From: Megalopta genalis | Taxonomy: Eukaryota > Arthropoda > Insecta > Hymenoptera > Halictidae | Direction of reading: 5' to 3' | DNA: 64,000 nucleotides | Assembly (NCBI RefSeq): GCF_051020955.1 | Contig: NW_027476814.1 | Coordinates: forward strand, 62,001-126,000 | Shown here: positions 60,730-64,000 of the stretch, piece after piece | Numbering within the stretch: the first letter of the stretch is position 1 | Layout of the letters: each line of letters starts with the position of its first letter | Program-made: the position numbers and the translations under genes | Notes under the pieces: generated by a model | What the model saw: only the letters and a program-made list of their open reading frames with translations | Databases searched by the model: none | What the model was told of the DNA's origin: nothing

Positions 60730-63700
60730 GCATTGATTTGGAGCTAAATCATGTGTTTCGCATGGATATGAAGCTAACTCGTTTGTTTCGCATGCAGTTG
60801 AAGATAAGTCATGCATACCACAAGTATTTGAAGATAAACCATTTTATTCCCATGGATTTGAAGCTATGCCTTCTACTTCGCATTGATTTGGAGCTAAATC
60901 ATGTGTTTCGCATGGATTTAAAGCTAACTCGTTGTTTCGCATGCAGTTGAAGCTAAATCATGTATAACACAAGTGTTTGATGCTAAACCATTTGTTTCGC
61001 ATGGATTCGAAGATCAGCCTTCTACTTCGCATTGATTTGAAGCTAAATCATGAGTTTCGCATGGATTTGAAGCTAACTCGTTTGTTTCGCATGCTGTTGA
61101 AGCTAAATCATGTATATCACAAGTATTTGAAGCTAAACCATTTGTTTCGCATGGATTCGAAGATAACCCTTCTACTTCGCATTGATTTGAAGCTAAATCA
61201 TGTGTTTCGCATAGATTTGAAGCTAACTGGTTTGTTTCGCATGCTGTTGAAGCTAAATCATGTATATCACAAGTATTTGAAGCTAAATCGTTTGATTCGC
61301 ATGGATTTGAAGATAAGCCTTCTACCTCGCATTGATTTGAAGATAAATCATGTGTTTCGCTTGGATTTGAAGCTAACTCGTTTGTTTCGCATGCTGTTGA
61401 AGCTAAATCATGTATATCACAAGTATTTGAAGCTAAACCATTTGTTTCGCATGGATTCGAAGATAACCCTTCTACTTCGCATTGATTTGAAGTTAAATCA
61501 TGTGTTTCGCATGGATTTAAAGCTAACTCGTTTGTTTCGCATACTGTTGAAGCTAAATCATGTATATCAGAAGTATTTGAAGCTAAACCGTTTGAATCGC
61601 ATGGATTTGAAAATAAGCCTTCTACCTCGCATTGATTTGAAGATAAATCATGTGTTTCGCTTGGATTTGAAGCTAACTCGTTTGTTTCACATGATGTTGA
61701 AGCTAAATCATGTATATCACAAGTGTTTGAAGCTAAACCATTTGTTTCGCATGGATTCGAAGGTAAGCCTTCTACTTCGCATTGATTTGAAGCTAAATCA
61801 TGTCTATCGCTAGGATTTGAAGCTAACTCGTTTGTTTCGCATACTGTTGAAGCTAAACCATGTATAACACAAGTATTTGAGCCTGATCCATTTGTTTCGC
61901 ATGGATTCGAAGATCAGTCTCCTAATTTGCATTGATTTGAAGGTAAATCATGCCTTTTGCATGCATTTAAAGCTAACTCGTTTGTTTCACCTCCATTTGA
62001 AGCTATATCAGAGATATTCGCAAGTATTTGAATTTAAATCATTCGTTTCGCATGGATTTGAAGATAAGCCTTCTACTTCGCATTGATTTGATACTAAATC
62101 ATGTGTTTCGCATGGATTTGAGGCTAACTCGTTTGTTTCGCATGCAGTTGAATCTAAATCATGTATATCACAAGTATTTGAAGCTGAAGCATTTGTTTCG
62201 CATGAATATTAAGTTAAACCATGTGTTTCGCATGACTTTGACGCTAAATAATGTGTTTCGCTTGGCTATGAAGCCCAACTCGTTTGTCTCGACTGCATTT
62301 TAAGCTAAATCATGTATATCAGAAATATTTGAAGCTAAACCATTTGTTTCGCATCGATTTGAAACTAAATCGTTTGTTTCGCAGTTGAAGCTAAATCATG
62401 TATATCACAAGTATTTGAAGCTGAACCATTTGTTTCGAATAGATTTGAAGCTAAGCCTTCTACTTCGCATTGATTTGAAGCTAAATCATGTGTTTCGCTT
62501 GGATTTGAAGTTTATTCGTTTGTTTCGCATGCAGTTGGAGCGAAGTCACGTATATCACAAGTATTTGAAGCTGAACCATTTGTTTCTCGAGAGCACTCTG
62601 CTAAACCATGTGTTTCGAATGAATTTGAAGCCAACTCATGTGTTTCGCATGGATTTGAAGCTATCTCGTTTGCTTCACATGCTGTTGAAGCTAAATCATG
62701 TTTATCACAAGTATTTCAATCTAAACCACTTGTTTCGCATGGATTCGAAGATCTGCCTTCCACTTCGCACTGATTTGAAGCTGAATCATTTCTTTCGCTT
62801 GAATGTGAAGCTAACACGTTTGTTTCCCAAGCATTTGAAGCTAATTCGTGTGTATCACAAGTATTTGAAGCTGAATTATTTTTTTCGCAAGAATATTGTG
62901 CTAAACAATGTGTTGCGAATGAATTTGAAGCTAAACCATTTGTTCCGTATGGATTCGAAGATAAGCCTTCTACTTCGCATTGATTTGAAGCTAAATCATG
63001 TCTATCGCTAGGATGTGAAGCTAACTCGTTTGTTTCGCATACTGTTGAAGCTAAATCATGTATAACACAAATATTTGAGCCTGAGCCATTTGTTTCGCAT
63101 GGATTCGAAGATCAGCCTCCTAATTTGCATTGATTTGATGGTAAATCATGTCTTTTGCGTGGATTTGAAGCTAACACGTTTGTTTCGCAAGCAGTTGAAG
63201 CTAAATCATGTATAAAACAAGTGTTTGAAGCTAAACTATTTGTTTCGCATGGATTCGAAGATAAGCCTTCTACTTCGCATTGATTTGAAGCTAAATCATG
63301 TGTTCCGCATGGATTTTAAGCTAACTCGTTTGTTTCGCATGCAGTTGAAGCTAAATCATGTATATCACAAGTATTTGCAGCTAAACCATTTGTTTCGCAT
63401 GGATACGAAGATAAGCCTTCTACTTCGCATTGATTTGAAGTTAAATCATGTGTTTCGCATGGATTTGAATCTAACTCGTTTATTTCGCATGCTGTTGAAG
63501 CTAAATCATGTATATCACAAGTATAAGAAGCTAATCCATTTGTTTCGCATGGATTCGAAGATAAGCCTTCTACTTCGCATTGATTTGAAGCTAAATCATG
63601 TGTTTCGCTTGGATTTGAAGCTAACTCGTTTTTTTCGCTAGTAGTTGAAGCTAAATCATGCATATCACAAGTATTTGAAGCTAAACCATTTGTTTCGCAT

Positions 63701-64000
63701 GGATTCGAAGATAAGCCTTCTACTTCGCATTGATTTTAATATAAATCATGTGTTTCGCATGGATTTGAAGCTAACTCGTTTGTTTCGCATGCAGTTGAAG
63801 CTGAATCATGTATATCACAAGTATTTGAAGCTAAACTATTCGTTTCGCATGGATTCGAAGATACGCCTTCTACTTCGCATTGATTTGAAGCTAAATCATG
63901 TGTTTCGCATGGATTATAAGCTAACTCGTTTGATCCGCATGCAGTTGAAGCTAAATCGTGTATATCACAAGTATATGAAGCTGATCCATTTGTTTCGCAT
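60730..64000 (+). repeat. 8.3-kb-spaced duplication, right copy, cut by the window end
   Basis: Matches 52425-56205 with two internal deletions of 360 and 150 bp and a few substitutions, for example CGAGAACACT to CGAGAGCACT near 62590. The match continues to the last base, so the copy probably extends beyond the window. Confidence 0.88.

Larger units (their letters stand above)
1..64000 (+). repeat. 30-bp monomer satellite with a 150-bp five-monomer higher-order unit
   Basis: Apart from the two retrotransposon blocks (12955-19373 and 22417-28835), the window is a continuous direct array of 30-bp monomers, all in one orientation. Monomers share a TTGAAGCTAA-like start and mostly a TTTCGCATG-like end. 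Five types recur in order: A (core AATCATGTG), B (CTCGTTTG, ending GCATGCAG), C (AATCATGTATATCACAAG), D (AACCATTTG) and E (starting TCGAAGATAAG, core CCTTCTACTTC). Sixteen of 30 columns are invariant between the five type consensuses. The plus strand is T- and G-rich: consensus A has 11 T, 8 A, 7 G and 4 C. The array could be pericentromeric or subtelomeric satellite, or the decayed remains of a giant repeat-protein gene; the sequence does not decide between these. Confidence 0.95.

Noticed and set aside
1..64000. Insect telomeric repeat (TTAGG) array with TRAS/SART-type insertions
   Set aside because: No run of TTAGG or a simple variant is present; the repeat is a 30-bp monomer unrelated to it.

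Overview
The window is eukaryotic, and two lines of evidence point to an arthropod, most likely an insect. About 51 kb is one head-to-tail array of 30-bp monomers. Two copies of a 6.4-kb composite of R1-clade-like non-LTR retrotransposon pieces interrupt it. No host single-copy gene, tRNA, rRNA, operon or prokaryotic signal is visible, and the order within insects cannot be fixed from this sequence.

Array: five monomer types (here A to E) follow one another in fixed order and make a 150-bp higher-order repeat. Each begins with a TTGAAGCTAA-like decamer. Units of about 1.78, 1.79, 2.09, 1.20, 3.1, 3.6 and 8.3 kb are duplicated on top of this, so the array is hierarchical and has been repeatedly reshuffled. 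Three of the six frames are open in most monomers: a plus frame (LKLNHVFRMD type), a second plus frame (FEAKSCVSHG type, one stop per 150 bp), and a minus frame (PCETHDLASN type, one Cys every 10 residues). I treat the resulting open frames as properties of the repeat and not as proven genes. The minus frame is the best candidate for an ancestral repeat protein.

Layout: 1-12954 array (1.78-kb and 1.79/2.09-kb units); 12955-19373 composite retrotransposon insertion, copy 1; 19374-22416 array; 22417-28835 composite insertion, copy 2; 28836-64000 array, with an old diverged block at 42.7-44.2 kb and a large duplication (52.4-56.2 kb and 60.7-64.0 kb, 8305 bp apart at its start).

Insertion anatomy: (i) element X, 5' part: end of a gag-like ORF1 and a complete endonuclease domain, cut off at 13911; (ii) 115 bp of satellite in inverted orientation; (iii) element Y: 3' half of a CCHC gag and a nearly complete ORF2 (endonuclease, reverse transcriptase, C-terminal CCHC) broken by three frameshifts, plus its 3' UTR; (iv) the reverse transcriptase C-terminus of a second element with two TGA stops, a 3' UTR and an A7 tail; (v) satellite again. 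The inverted 115 bp matches the 3' flank of the insertion at 113 of 115 positions and includes five bases of the A tail. The whole insertion plus flanking array was then copied as a unit of about 9 kb with only a few substitutions, so that duplication is very recent unless it is an assembly artefact.
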